Assembly: GCA_037355855.1 (NCBI GenBank)
Contig: CM074759.1
Coordinates: 4,340,001-4,404,000 of the forward strand
DNA: 64,000 bases
Direction: 5' to 3'
DNA from: Pseudo-nitzschia pungens
Taxonomy: Eukaryota; Bacillariophyta; Bacillariophyceae; Bacillariales; Bacillariaceae
This document shows positions 42,830 to 51,518 of this stretch, in pieces. The position numbers and the translations under genes are program-made. Every line of letters begins with the position of its first letter. The first letter of the stretch is position 1. The notes under the pieces are model-generated. The model saw only the letters and a list, made by a program, of their open reading frames with translations. It searched no databases and was not told the origin of the DNA.

Positions 42830-43879
42830 TGGGAGCCAAATAAGGTCGCCATCGATACTCCTTTCGGTTCGACCACCATGGTTGGCATGGTATTCTTCGA
42901 TTGCGGCGTCACGTGCTGCATTCATGTGGGCTTGGAAGGTCTCGTTGCTTCCTGGTATCATGAGGGCTTGGGTGTGAGTGTGAAAGGACTCAGTTTGAGT
43001 GTTGCTCTTATAGTTCTTGGAGTAACGATTCTTCGGACACTCAGACCAGTCATGATTGTGGCCTGGGATTCGGCACGGGTTCGATTTCTTCTTGTTGTGC
43101 CCTTTGTGGTTCGAATGGGAGTTGCGCTTGCGAGAGTTGCTGTTGTTATTGCTGTTGGAATTGTTTGAGCGCTTTTGGTGTTGTTTGTTGTTGTTCTTGT
43201 TGCTCTTCTTGTTGGCTTGGCGCTCGTGACAGCTCATATGATCCACTATGTGTTGTACTGTGGTGTCTTCTTGAATTCCACTGTGGATGATTCCATAGCT
43301 CTCGATCCACGCAGATGGGAAGGAGTGTAGAAGAATAGTAAGCTTTTCCACTCTGGATAGGGGCGCGCTGCTACCATCCAGTTTCTGGGTGTATTTCATG
43401 AGGATAAGGATCCGGTCGGCGTGCTCTTTGCATGTAACTGCTGGGGTCTTTCTACATTCGGAGCTGCGAAGATAAGTATGCAGCATGATGTCTCTAGCGT
43501 CCCTGGCGTTGCAGTAGAGTTTGGTGAAGTCAAGGAACGCTTGATCGTAGCCTCCAATCTCTTCTTGCGAGTATTGGTACTCCTCTGGGTCCAATGGATC
43601 CTTTATCATGTCATTCCACTTGCTCTGTGCATCAGTGGTGAGGCATCGACTGAAGTGGGTGAGGTAGATGTCGATGGGAAGTCTCAGGAGCTTGGCGGCG
43701 TTTCTGAAGGACTCTTCCACAAAGAGTAGTTCTTTTAGTCCTCCGGTCTCTGTAAACAGGGGGACTTTCATGCTGTCGGTCCGATCCTCGTCGACGTTGT
43801 ACAGAGTGAAGAGTTTGGGCTTGGTTCGGTCGAACGAGCTCTTGTAGGCGATGGGGGGATCTCTGTAGATACCTGCCAT
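42827..43879 (-). CDS. Family A Gag protein
   Basis: 350 residues from the ATG at 43879, the structural protein of the element's particle. The N-terminal half is a helical capsid-like region (LFTETGGLKELLFVEESF, KWNDMIKDPLDPEEYQYS, HADRILILMKYTQKL, VEKLTILLHSFPSAW). After it comes a Lys/Asn/Ser-rich linker at about 225-262 and a Cys-His block near 268 (CRIPGHNHDWSEC, a knuckle of unusual spacing). The end is HHGG-like (YHANHGGRTERSIDGDLIW). It stops at a TGA in frame with pol. A related gag lies at 26053-27120 with one premature stop. Confidence 0.85.
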   Translation of the reverse strand: MAGIYRDPPIAYKSSFDRTKPKLFTLYNVDEDRTDSMKVPLFTETGGLKELLFVEESFRNAAKLLRLPIDIYLTHFSRCLTTDAQSKWNDMIKDPLDPEEYQYSQEEIGGYDQAFLDFTKLYCNARDARDIMLHTYLRSSECRKTPAVTCKEHADRILILMKYTQKLDGSSAPLSRVEKLTILLHSFPSAWIESYGIIHSGIQEDTTVQHIVDHMSCHERQANKKSNKNNNKQHQKRSNNSNSNNNSNSRKRNSHSNHKGHNKKKSNPCRIPGHNHDWSECPKNRYSKNYKSNTQTESFHTHTQALMIPGSNETFQAHMNAARDAAIEEYHANHGGRTERSIDGDLIWLP

Positions 43880-43998
43880 GGTTGCGTCGATCGGTTGCGT
43901 CGATCGGTTTGTTGGAGATAAGAGGTGCCTCTGTTATTGAGGCTCTTAGTGTTTTTGAATTCAGTACTGAGTTCTAGTGTTTCTACTGTAAAGCACAA

Positions 43999-44012
43999 AC
44001 AGTAATTACTGT
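43999..44012. other. Palindrome at primer-binding position, family A copy 1
   Basis: acagtaattactgt overlaps the edge of the 5' LTR. No tRNA-type site beginning TGG is seen in the first 20 nt on the coding strand. Confidence 0.7.
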
Positions 44013-44334
44013 GTTACGGTCTAGAGTAGAAATTTCGGAGTAGTATGTAAATTGTGAATGTTTAGATACTTTACGAGATATTGTTAAGCGAATTGAGAAT
44101 GGAAACATATAAAATTTCGAGGTCGCGAGCATAGCCACACTTTGGCATGCTCTGCCATAAATGTTGATTCATTGTCGGTTCCCACGATTAGGCATATATC
44201 CTAATCTGGGACTCGACCATAATAGTTCGAATACATACTGAAATGTATTCATGACTGAATATATAATATTCGATTCCCATATGGGATTCGGTTAATTATT
44301 CAATCGTGACTGCTAGCTACGCTAGCCCGTCACA
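44012..44334 (-). repeat. Family A copy 1, 5' LTR (323 bp)
   Basis: Reads the same as 38586-38908 throughout as far as I could compare by eye. The ctatc target duplication follows at 44335-44339. Confidence 0.9.
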
Positions 44335-44870
44335 CTATCCATTGGTGTGTCCATTTAGTCTGCTTTCAAGCGTCTCTGTCCAGGCATGCAAAGGTGGTTT
44401 GATAAGTTTGCTTACGGTTGCATTGGTGTTGGCAACCAGCTATTTCACTACCAGCATCAGGATCACTCCAGGTGCCCCTTGTGTGATGCAGACAACAAGA
44501 AGGTTTCTCATGTGCTCTCCTACAAAGACCTTGTGGTTGTCAAGCACAGTGTGACTGCTTTCAAAGGTCCCCTACAGAAGAAGCTTGAGGCTAAGCAGAC
44601 TCATCCATCCTTGGTTGCTGTCATTGTAGATCTTCTCACAAGAGCTCGGAAGGGCCAGAGGATTTATCCATCATCCTATTCCCATGCCATAGCTGCTGCT
44701 GTAAGGGTACAGTGGATAATTGGTTGGCACCACTGGCTTCTTGGAAGGTGGTCCTTTCTCTGGCATCACATCCAAGCTGATTACTACTCCCAAATTAGCA
44801 GCAAGCACTTTCCCAGACATTGGGCTACAGCTATCATCCATCAGTTCTTTCTCACCTGCTAGGATCTCTG
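44335..44870 (+). pseudogene. Decayed LINE ORF2 C-terminus (right part)
   Basis: Continues the fragment from 38585. From 44386 it is open for 158 residues and resembles the LINE's zinc-finger and C-terminal region: CPLCDADNKKVSHVLSYKD, in which the last Cys of the finger is replaced by Tyr, then IGWHHWLLGRWS and IHQFFLTC. A TAG stands where the intact LINE reads SWDLWTYRNERLHG. No LINE 3' tail is found after it. Confidence 0.75.
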
Positions 44871-45330
44871 GACCTTAATGTTCTAGGTTGAGGATTATTT
44901 TACACATCCTTTAGGTTTTAGCTTGAGGTTTTTTTACACAACATACAAAGATAAAGAGTTTCCCCTGATTCCCCTTGGATGTTATTTCCGATTTTTTACT
45001 AATTTCGACTCATCACGCTGGACAATTTGCGTGAAAAAGTATATTTTATATTTTCTACCGCTCCTGGTTTGTATGCTCCTATTGTTACTATGAACGCATG
45101 TACAAGCAAGCATTACATTATTATTAGTGGTAGTAGTAAGAGTAAAACATGATGATGAGGATACTACTCATAATTTTACAATAATCTGTTCCATTCTGAT
45201 GATTGTAACAGAGTTTCCAGATAGCAGAGATCACACAGATTGAGAGACAATTGCGAACACTGTTGGGCCTTTACAGTACTACTAGGACCACTACTCTAGT
45301 ACTACTAGTACTACCTACTATGTCGGGTCT
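44871..45330. other. Intergenic, nothing identified
   Basis: AT-rich sequence after the LINE remnant, with a repeated ...ttttacacaWc...ttaggttt motif near 44895-44945. No ORF of note. Confidence 0.35.
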
Positions 45331-46240
45331 GGCTGCTGTCCACCATGGCTCCTCCTGAGCAGCTGCTCCAAGAACAAGAGCTGCTGCTCCAAGAACAAGA
45401 AGACAAGCTGCTCCACAATAAGGTGTCCCAGCAACAGAGGCGTCATGACCTGATGCTGGTACTACTACTAGTAGTAGTACTACTACTAGTAATAATGCTC
45501 AACTACTACATCCAGCACCACATTCCCCCCAACTGGTGGTACTACTTGTATAGAAGCAAGAATGTGTTGGTGGGACGAGTATCAGCAGCAGCAGAATGGC
45601 ATCCTTGGAGGGAGGAAACCACCGCCACCACCAGCAGCCAAGAGAATTTGTCACATCAAGAGTAGTACTAGTAGTACTACTAGTAGTACTAGCATTACTA
45701 GCACTACTAGTAGTAGTACTACTGGAGAGAGAGGAGGACATTCTCCGGCAAGTTTCGATAGTATCATGCAAGGAGGAGGAGGAGGAGGAGGAGGAGGAAG
45801 CTGATCTAGTAGTGGTAGAACAAGAATGCAGCAGTAGAGCAGCGCCTGCTGGATCGAGGCAACGATCTGCTGCGCACACAAATACTAGTGGTATTAGTAG
45901 TAGTACTACTACTAGTAGTAATAGCATCATGCAATGCGATCAGGCATGTGGTCTATCATGCTGGAGACTTGTCGATGACGCGTCCGATCCTCAATTTGAT
46001 CCACCGTGGGGACAATAAAAATGGTCCACATCATCCACTGTTGCTGCGTTGTTGATCGCTGCATCATGTTTGTTGGATCATTGTAATTCTACTTTTACTA
46101 CTAGTAGTCCTACTACTACTTGTAGTAGGGAAAGTAGTACCCTTATTGTTGTTGTTGTTGTTGTTGTTGTTACCGCCACTACTACTAAGGCATGTGTTAA
46201 AGTTCAAGTTTGTTGTTGCTGCTACTACTAGTACCCTTTT
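45331..46240. repeat. CTA/GTA trinucleotide-rich low-complexity region
   Basis: Many ctactagtagtactac tracts (45455-45490, 45660-45720, 45890-45915, 46085-46110), (GGA)n near 45771-45797 and (TTG)n near 46146-46171. Long frames here arise from the repeats. Confidence 0.7.
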
Positions 46241-46487
46241 TGGCCTGGGGATCTGCTGCAGTACAGACTGGTGGTCGATTCGGTGTGAAGTAAAAGCAGA
46301 TAACATGTAGAAAAAATCGACGTCGGCATAGGTACGGTAGATAGTAGTGGTTGTTGATCGAAAAAGGGTTTGCACTCGCGAGGAATACAATACAAGAATA
46401 CAATGCAATACAATACTATACAATCCAATTTTGTTTCGTCTCGTCTCGTTTCGTCTCGTCTCGTTTCGTCTCATCTCGTTCTGGTAT

Positions 46488-47411
46488 TTACACCCCGCCG
46501 TGCACCATGTCGGCTCGGCACAAGGGGCACTCGTCGTGACCCTGGAGCCATTCGAGAATGCAGGCTTCGTGAAAGCAATGATTGCAATGCACGTTGCTAG
46601 CAGCATTGTCGCCGCCACCACTCTTCAACCGGACCACAACATCCCCCACCGCGTAATCCTCTAGGCAAATGCTGCAGGATGTTTGGTCTTTCATCGCGGC
46701 TCTGGATGCTTTTTTTTCTCGTCTCTTCGCTCGGACCGAGACGTCTGGGTCTTGGAAAAAGACGAGCAGCCGCATTGAGGTCAGCAAGGACCGGATGCTG
46801 CTGTTTCTGCCCTCGCTTGTTGTGCTCCTCGCATCTTTTCTGCTGGTTTCCCGGGTGTTCGTGCCGATTGCGCTCTCGTCGTCGTCGTCATCGTCGCCGT
46901 CGTCGTTCCTTTCTGTCGCTGAGGACAATGACGGCGGATCGAGCGGTTCCAAACCGCGTTTAAGGTTTGGGTCGCTTCCGACGACGCCTTGCTGTTGCTC
47001 TTGTTTGTTCGTCTTGTTCTGCCTGTGGTTTGTTTTGGATGGCTTGCTTTGTGTTTGCATCGTCTTCGTCGTCGTCGTCGACGACGTTTTGGGTCGTTTG
47101 TGTTTGTGTTTGTGTCTGTGTTTCTGCGGCAACGACAACACCTCCTGAAACACAAGGCGGTTTCGAATCAGGTCCGATCGATGATTCTTCCTCCTCTTCC
47201 TCCTTCCGGTTGCGGTACGTGTACCGCTCGAATTATTTGCCTCGATATCATTGTTTCTATTGTTGGCGTTTGCGCTCCTGTCATTCTCATTGTCATTCTC
47301 ATTGTCATTCTCATCGTCATCGTCGTAATCAACCATTCCGATACAAACGCAAATCAAAATGACAATGGCGTTGAGTATCAGGAGGAGTATCGCCCATGCA
47401 GTGTTGGTCAT
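46488..47411 (-). CDS. RING-H2 finger protein with N-terminal membrane segment (putative E3 ubiquitin ligase)
   Basis: An intact 307-residue ORF from the ATG at 47411. Residues about 5-27 are a hydrophobic segment (WAILLLILNAIVILICVCIG), followed by an acidic stretch. The middle is low-complexity and charged: Asn/Asp-rich, then His/Lys repeats (RHKHKHKRP), Gln-rich and Asp-rich runs. The C-terminal 60 residues form a RING-H2 finger: CSICLEDYAVGD, then CNHCFHEACI and CPLC, the C3H2C3 pattern. A membrane anchor plus C-terminal RING-H2 is typical of ATL-like E3 ligases, which mark membrane or secretory targets with ubiquitin. The target is unknown. An intron cannot be excluded in the low-complexity part. 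It lies between repeat-rich tracts with no gene neighbour. Confidence 0.8.
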   Translation of the reverse strand: MTNTAWAILLLILNAIVILICVCIGMVDYDDDDENDNENDNENDRSANANNRNNDIEANNSSGTRTATGRRKRRKNHRSDLIRNRLVFQEVLSLPQKHRHKHKHKRPKTSSTTTTKTMQTQSKPSKTNHRQNKTNKQEQQQGVVGSDPNLKRGLEPLDPPSLSSATERNDDGDDDDDDESAIGTNTRETSRKDARSTTSEGRNSSIRSLLTSMRLLVFFQDPDVSVRAKRREKKASRAAMKDQTSCSICLEDYAVGDVVVRLKSGGGDNAASNVHCNHCFHEACILEWLQGHDECPLCRADMVHGGV

Positions 47412-47641
47412 GACAACGAGAATTTCTCTATTTTTTCAAACGATTTTTGGTTTCGGTTGCTTTCTTTCTGAAAAAAGGATGGATTGATGATAATGATAAT
47501 GATAGTGATAGTGATAGTGATGATGATATTGATCAAGAAATGGCAATGGAAAAACAAAGACGAAGGACTGTATTCGTGTTGTTGGTGGGTTGTGGGTGTC
47601 GCTGCGGTGTTGGTTTGTTGCTTTGTTGCTTTGTTGGTTTG

Positions 47642-47675
<34 letters not shown>

Positions 47676-48984
47676 CGGATCGTGTGTTGTGAGGAAACGA
47701 ACCTTGACTGTAACAGCGGTGTGAGTTGTGAAAGCGTCAAAAAATAATACATTCCGAGAGAACAGGTACAGGTAAGATTACGTACTGATACAAGAAAGTT
47801 AGGTAATTACCGGTACGGTAGTTGTGTGCATCACTCATCGCGGATGATGCAAAGCCTCTTTGTTCCCGGCAAAACCCGAATCGGAAAGTGTCAAAGAAGG
47901 GCATATCTGAATTTTCCCACTTCTTTTTGAAGTTCAACTTGTTGATTGAGAAAAATACTGTACCGGTACGTACGATACCGTAGTGAGCCAAGTAAGCTTC
48001 TCAAGAAGTAATGAAAACGGTCGCTTCGTTTCGTAGACTTTTCCCATGAAGTAAGGTTACGGTATTTCGGCTGAATACGTAAAAACAGAACGAAAATTTT
48101 GTTGGGCAAGACACAGGTCACCGCAACTGCAGGATGCGGGTGGGGACGGGACACGCCTCCACCTCCACGGGCACCACCTGTGAACTTGCGGCGCGCGGTG
48201 ACGAGCACTACGACGTGTGTGAGGAAGGTCCCAATGGTAGGTAGGTAAGTGTCACGAGAGGGCCGACAGCGCGTGCACCATAGATGGGCACAACGGGGTG
48301 CCCGCACGAGGTATGCAGCCGCTACCGGGCACGGAGGTGCGGGACGATGCCTTCCCCATCTGCTCACCTCATTGTCCCTTGGCCAACACCAAGCCGACGA
48401 CAATGCGGAGTGCTGTTCCCTGTGGGAGCGGATCAACAAAACTTCCCACCCGCCCACCCGGCAAGGACTCTCTGTGCACTGTACTGACCCTACATACCCC
48501 TACTACATAGGGGTCCCACCCCGATTAGGGTTCGGGTTAGTGACTAGCTAGCTACCGCACGCCCACGCGCGTACACTACACCACACATTCGCCTAAAGCT
48601 TCGTCAATCCGCCATCACTACAGTGTAGACATACTGTATACCGCGTATGACCTAGCGTAGACAAATGTGAGCACAGAGTACATGCACTCCAAAGTTGACG
48701 TACACCCGAGATGCCGCCGGGGTATCCCATAGGATACTCCGGTGACATCCTGCATTCTGCATCCTGCCTCCCAGTTTACGTTGAAACTCAAATCTCAGCG
48801 AAAATGAAATCCACAATTTGCGGTGATTTGAAACCAAAGAATTATCTTTTTGTGGATATCATCATAATCTGACTAAAAAGGACGAGGATGATGATTCAAA
48901 TAGTACTACTAGGTTGATCTTTGCTACTAGCTAGTAGTAGTACTATTGATGTCAGAAGTCTGCTCCTCTTCCAACCAGTATTAG
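47412..48984. other. Intergenic with (GAT)n, nothing identified
   Basis: (GAT)n near 47488-47530 and 47645-47672. The rest is unique sequence with several ccggtacggta-like short palindromes (47805, 47960). The GC-rich patch at 48110-48560 holds an open minus-strand frame of 188 codons without recognisable features. One ttagggttcgggttag string near 48526 is too short to be telomeric. Confidence 0.4.
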
Positions 48985-49260
48985 TACTAGTAGTACTACT
49001 AGTAGATGATGGTTTCTGCACAAGGGAGCATCAAAGAGCATGGTATTGTGTTGGTCATTGATGGTTGAGTTGCCAAACTCTTGTAGGAGTTTCATACTCC
49101 TATTCTCCAAGATGACACCTGCCCACATGTTGGGTGATAGTTTCTCTTGTTTCATCCCGAGTCCAGAAGTACTAAAATTCACATGAAAATCATTTCTTAT
49201 AACACGGCATACTGAGTGGTAATGGCATCTCTGGTTGGAATGGTTCCACTCAGTCTTAGG
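48985..49260 (-). pseudogene. Very decayed family A protease fragment
   Basis: gagttgccaaactcttgtag near 49068 matches the family A protease region (intact copy near 42080-42100), and the translation LQEFGNSTIND recalls LQEFGNYTID there. Similarity fades on both sides. Confidence 0.5.
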
Positions 49261-49329
49261 GAACCGGACCTCTGGCGCTCCTCTGTCTATGAGGATATTC
49301 TACTAGTACTAGAAGAAAAAGAAAATTGG

Positions 49330-49450
49330 CATCCCCGGTAGAAAAGTGACATCTGGGGTCACTTTGACCCCCAAAAGTATCAGCGAGTGTCAAGTGTCAC
49401 TTTGACCCCGGGTGTCACTTTGACACTCGCGATAGAAGTTTGGCACTAAG
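49330..49450. repeat. Short repeats around gtcactttgac
   Basis: Three copies of gtcactttgac with partly palindromic surroundings (tggggtcactttgaccccca). Function unknown. Confidence 0.5.
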
Positions 49451-49684
49451 TTGGTATAAATTCAAATTATTTTTAAACCCGTGGGGGGACCAGGACCTTC
49501 CGGAACAAAGTTAGTTTTCGACGTGCAGACCGCGTGATTTTCTTATTCCAATTAGTCATTTTGAGGGTATCCCCTTAAATTTATTATCTCCCCAAAGAAA
49601 CTTGCATTTTTTGGGATCGAAAAAAGTGCGGATTTTTATGGTAAAAAAAAACTCGCATTTTTGCTCTAGAAAAAAAACACGTAT

Positions 49685-49800
49685 ATACAGCAAGAAACGC
49701 GAGTTTTCAGCAGAAAAATGCGAGTTTTCAGCAAAAAAATGCGAGTTTTCATTACAAAATGCGAGTTTTCTTTGGAAAATAAGTGTTTTCAACAAAAATT
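49685..49800 (+). repeat. Minisatellite, unit ~20-22 bp (aaatgcgagttttc)
   Basis: About five units of gcgagttttc plus an A-rich spacer, with weaker related copies back to about 49605 (aactcgcattttt, inverted). The resulting frames are not considered genes. Confidence 0.7.
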
Positions 49801-49932
49801 TCAACCAAAAACTCGTCGTTTTGCCTCCATCATTAGGATTACCGTATTAACAAATCGACTCCGTCGTGACTCCTGCGTCGTTGCGCCTCTCTTAGCAAAT
49901 TGACTCCGTCGTTGCGCCTCTATTAACAAATC

Positions 49933-50180
49933 GGCAAGCAGCAACGCGTCGATAATACAGGGGGGACAGCAAGCAGCAACGCGTCGATAATACAGGGGGG
50001 ACAGCAAGCAGCAAGCAGCAGCAATGCGTCGATAATACAGGGGGGGACAGCAAGCAGCAACAAGCAGCAGCACGTCGATAATACAGGGGGGACAGCAAGC
50101 AGCAAGCAGCAAGCAGCAGCAACGCGTCGATAATACAGGGGGGGGGGGGGACAGCAAGCAGCAACAAGCAGCAGCAACGC
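49933..50180 (+). repeat. Minisatellite, unit ~36 bp, locus 2
   Basis: About six units of the same acagcaagcagcaacgcgtcg and ataatacagggggg sequence as 33340-33735. It ends exactly at the LTR of the family B element at 50181, so that element inserted into the array. Confidence 0.85.
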
Positions 50181-50351
50181 TGCCATACCCCGGGTCTACT
50201 AATGAATAAAGTAGTGATATGCAAATTGTGAGAGCTATTGATTAGTCTATTGCTATTGCTTTCCAGCAGTCTCCTGTATTCGGCGATAAGGAGACTCGCT
50301 AATCGTAATCCAATCACGAACGGATTCGTGACTGTATTCCGGTGCACGGCA
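50181..50351 (-). repeat. Family B copy 2, 3' LTR (171 bp)
   Basis: Starts tgccataccccgggtctact and ends ggtgcacggca on the plus strand. On the coding strand the purine tract atgggggagca precedes it directly. Confidence 0.85.
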
Positions 50352-50379
50352 TGCTCCCCCATGGTACTGTTACAATTGG

Positions 50380-51220
50380 TTATTCGTTCGATTCAGTGCT
50401 ATCCCTGCAATAATAGGGGTGTACTCTCCTAATGTTAACCCGGTCGGTTACAAAGGGAGCAGTTTCAATAGTTACAGTTCCATTATCATGGGCCTTGAGT
50501 ACCTTGTAAGGTCCTTGCCGTGGGAAAGATAGTTTCGGGATAATGCCCTTCCTTTCCAGGGTGACATAGTCTCCTTCTTTATAGACATGGGGGATCCTCT
50601 TCTGGTTCTCCCTGATGTTGCTCTTGTGGATGCTTTTCTGCTTCCTCGCTTGGATTGCTTCCCAATCCACTGGGAAGTTCACCGGCATAAACATGTCTCT
50701 GCCAAACACCAATTGTGCCGGGGAGTACCCCAAAGTAGTATGGATGGCGATTCTGATGGCATACGCTGCCTTGGTGGTGAATTCCTCAAAAGGGTCCTTC
50801 TCGTGGAGGTCCCTGTTTTCCAGGTTGAAGGACAACAGACAGTCCTTTAATACCTGATGGATCCTTTCCAACACTGAGTTGGATTGTGGGTTCCACGCCC
50901 CACTGGGCTTTCTTTTCATCCCCATGTTCTCGCAGAGCTCTTGGAACTCTGCTTTGAACTCACTCCCGCCATCAAAGCCAATTTCCTTTGGGCGTGGATA
51001 TCTTGCCAACCAGGTACTGTCTAGCAATCGTTGAGTTTCTGCTGCATTTGGGGAGTCCTTCAGGTGAGCCAGTTCAAACCATCCGGTCACTGGGTCCACC
51101 ATGGTGAGGACATGGATTTGGTAGTCTTTACCATTTTTGTTGTGGACAGTTGCAGGTCCCCAGAGGTCCACATTGACCCTCTGCCATTTGATGACCTCAG
51201 CTGCTTTTTCCGGTAGTAGT
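50380..51220 (-). pseudogene. Family B integrase core and C-terminus (separated by LINE)
   Basis: Open from the LINE junction to the stop at 50380. Contains VDLWGP (first Asp), GFDGGSEF (second Asp), NPQSNSVLERIHQ (Glu) and a C-terminal domain with GDYVTLERKG and GPYKVL, the GPY/F-type module of Ty3-like integrases. It continues the sequence ending KKYGLLPEKA at 62003-62021. Confidence 0.85.
51202..51220. repeat. 19-bp target-site duplication of LINE copy 2, left copy
   Basis: tgctttttccggtagtagt, repeated at 62003-62021. Confidence 0.95.
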
Positions 51221-51518
51221 AATAATAATATACGTATTTAAATAACTTTAATCACCAAAGGTGAAACTAAATTACTCAGTCTGTAACCAGACTTTAATGT
51301 CGCCTCCATCATAGAGTCAGGACCCCAAGTGGCAGAACGACAAATTTTCAAACAAACCTTGAACATCAAGCAGGGGAAAGGACAAACAAGTCCCACAAAA
51401 GAGGGACTTGAGAGAAAGTGAAATGGGAATGAAGATATTGGGATAAGATCCAGTATCAAAAGGGATGGGACAGGATAAGAAGCAGGAACAGAAGACAAAA
51501 CCAAGGTACAAAGTGTAA

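Larger units (their letters stand above)
38586..44334 (-). mobile_element. Ty3-type element family A, copy 1, apparently intact (5749 bp)
   Basis: Two 323-bp LTRs that look identical, a 5-bp target duplication, an intact gag, and an intact pol in the order protease, RT, RNase H, integrase. That order is the Ty3 type. It lies inside an old LINE fragment. Identical LTRs suggest recent insertion, so it is the likely source for mobilising family A sequences. Confidence 0.9.

Noticed and set aside
45499..46018. Overlapping open frames rich in Ser, Thr, Val or Leu
   Set aside because: Produced by CTA/GTA and GGA trinucleotide tracts on both strands.
47891..48457. Minus-strand open frame of 188 codons in a GC-rich patch
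   Set aside because: No domain, no membrane or signal feature, and a GC-rich composition that keeps several frames open.
48526..48540. ttagggttcgggttag as a telomere repeat
   Set aside because: A single interrupted occurrence, not an array.
49556..49804. Phe/Glu/Asn/Ser-rich open frame in the 20-22 bp minisatellite
   Set aside because: Open on both strands because of the repeat; no start context or feature.
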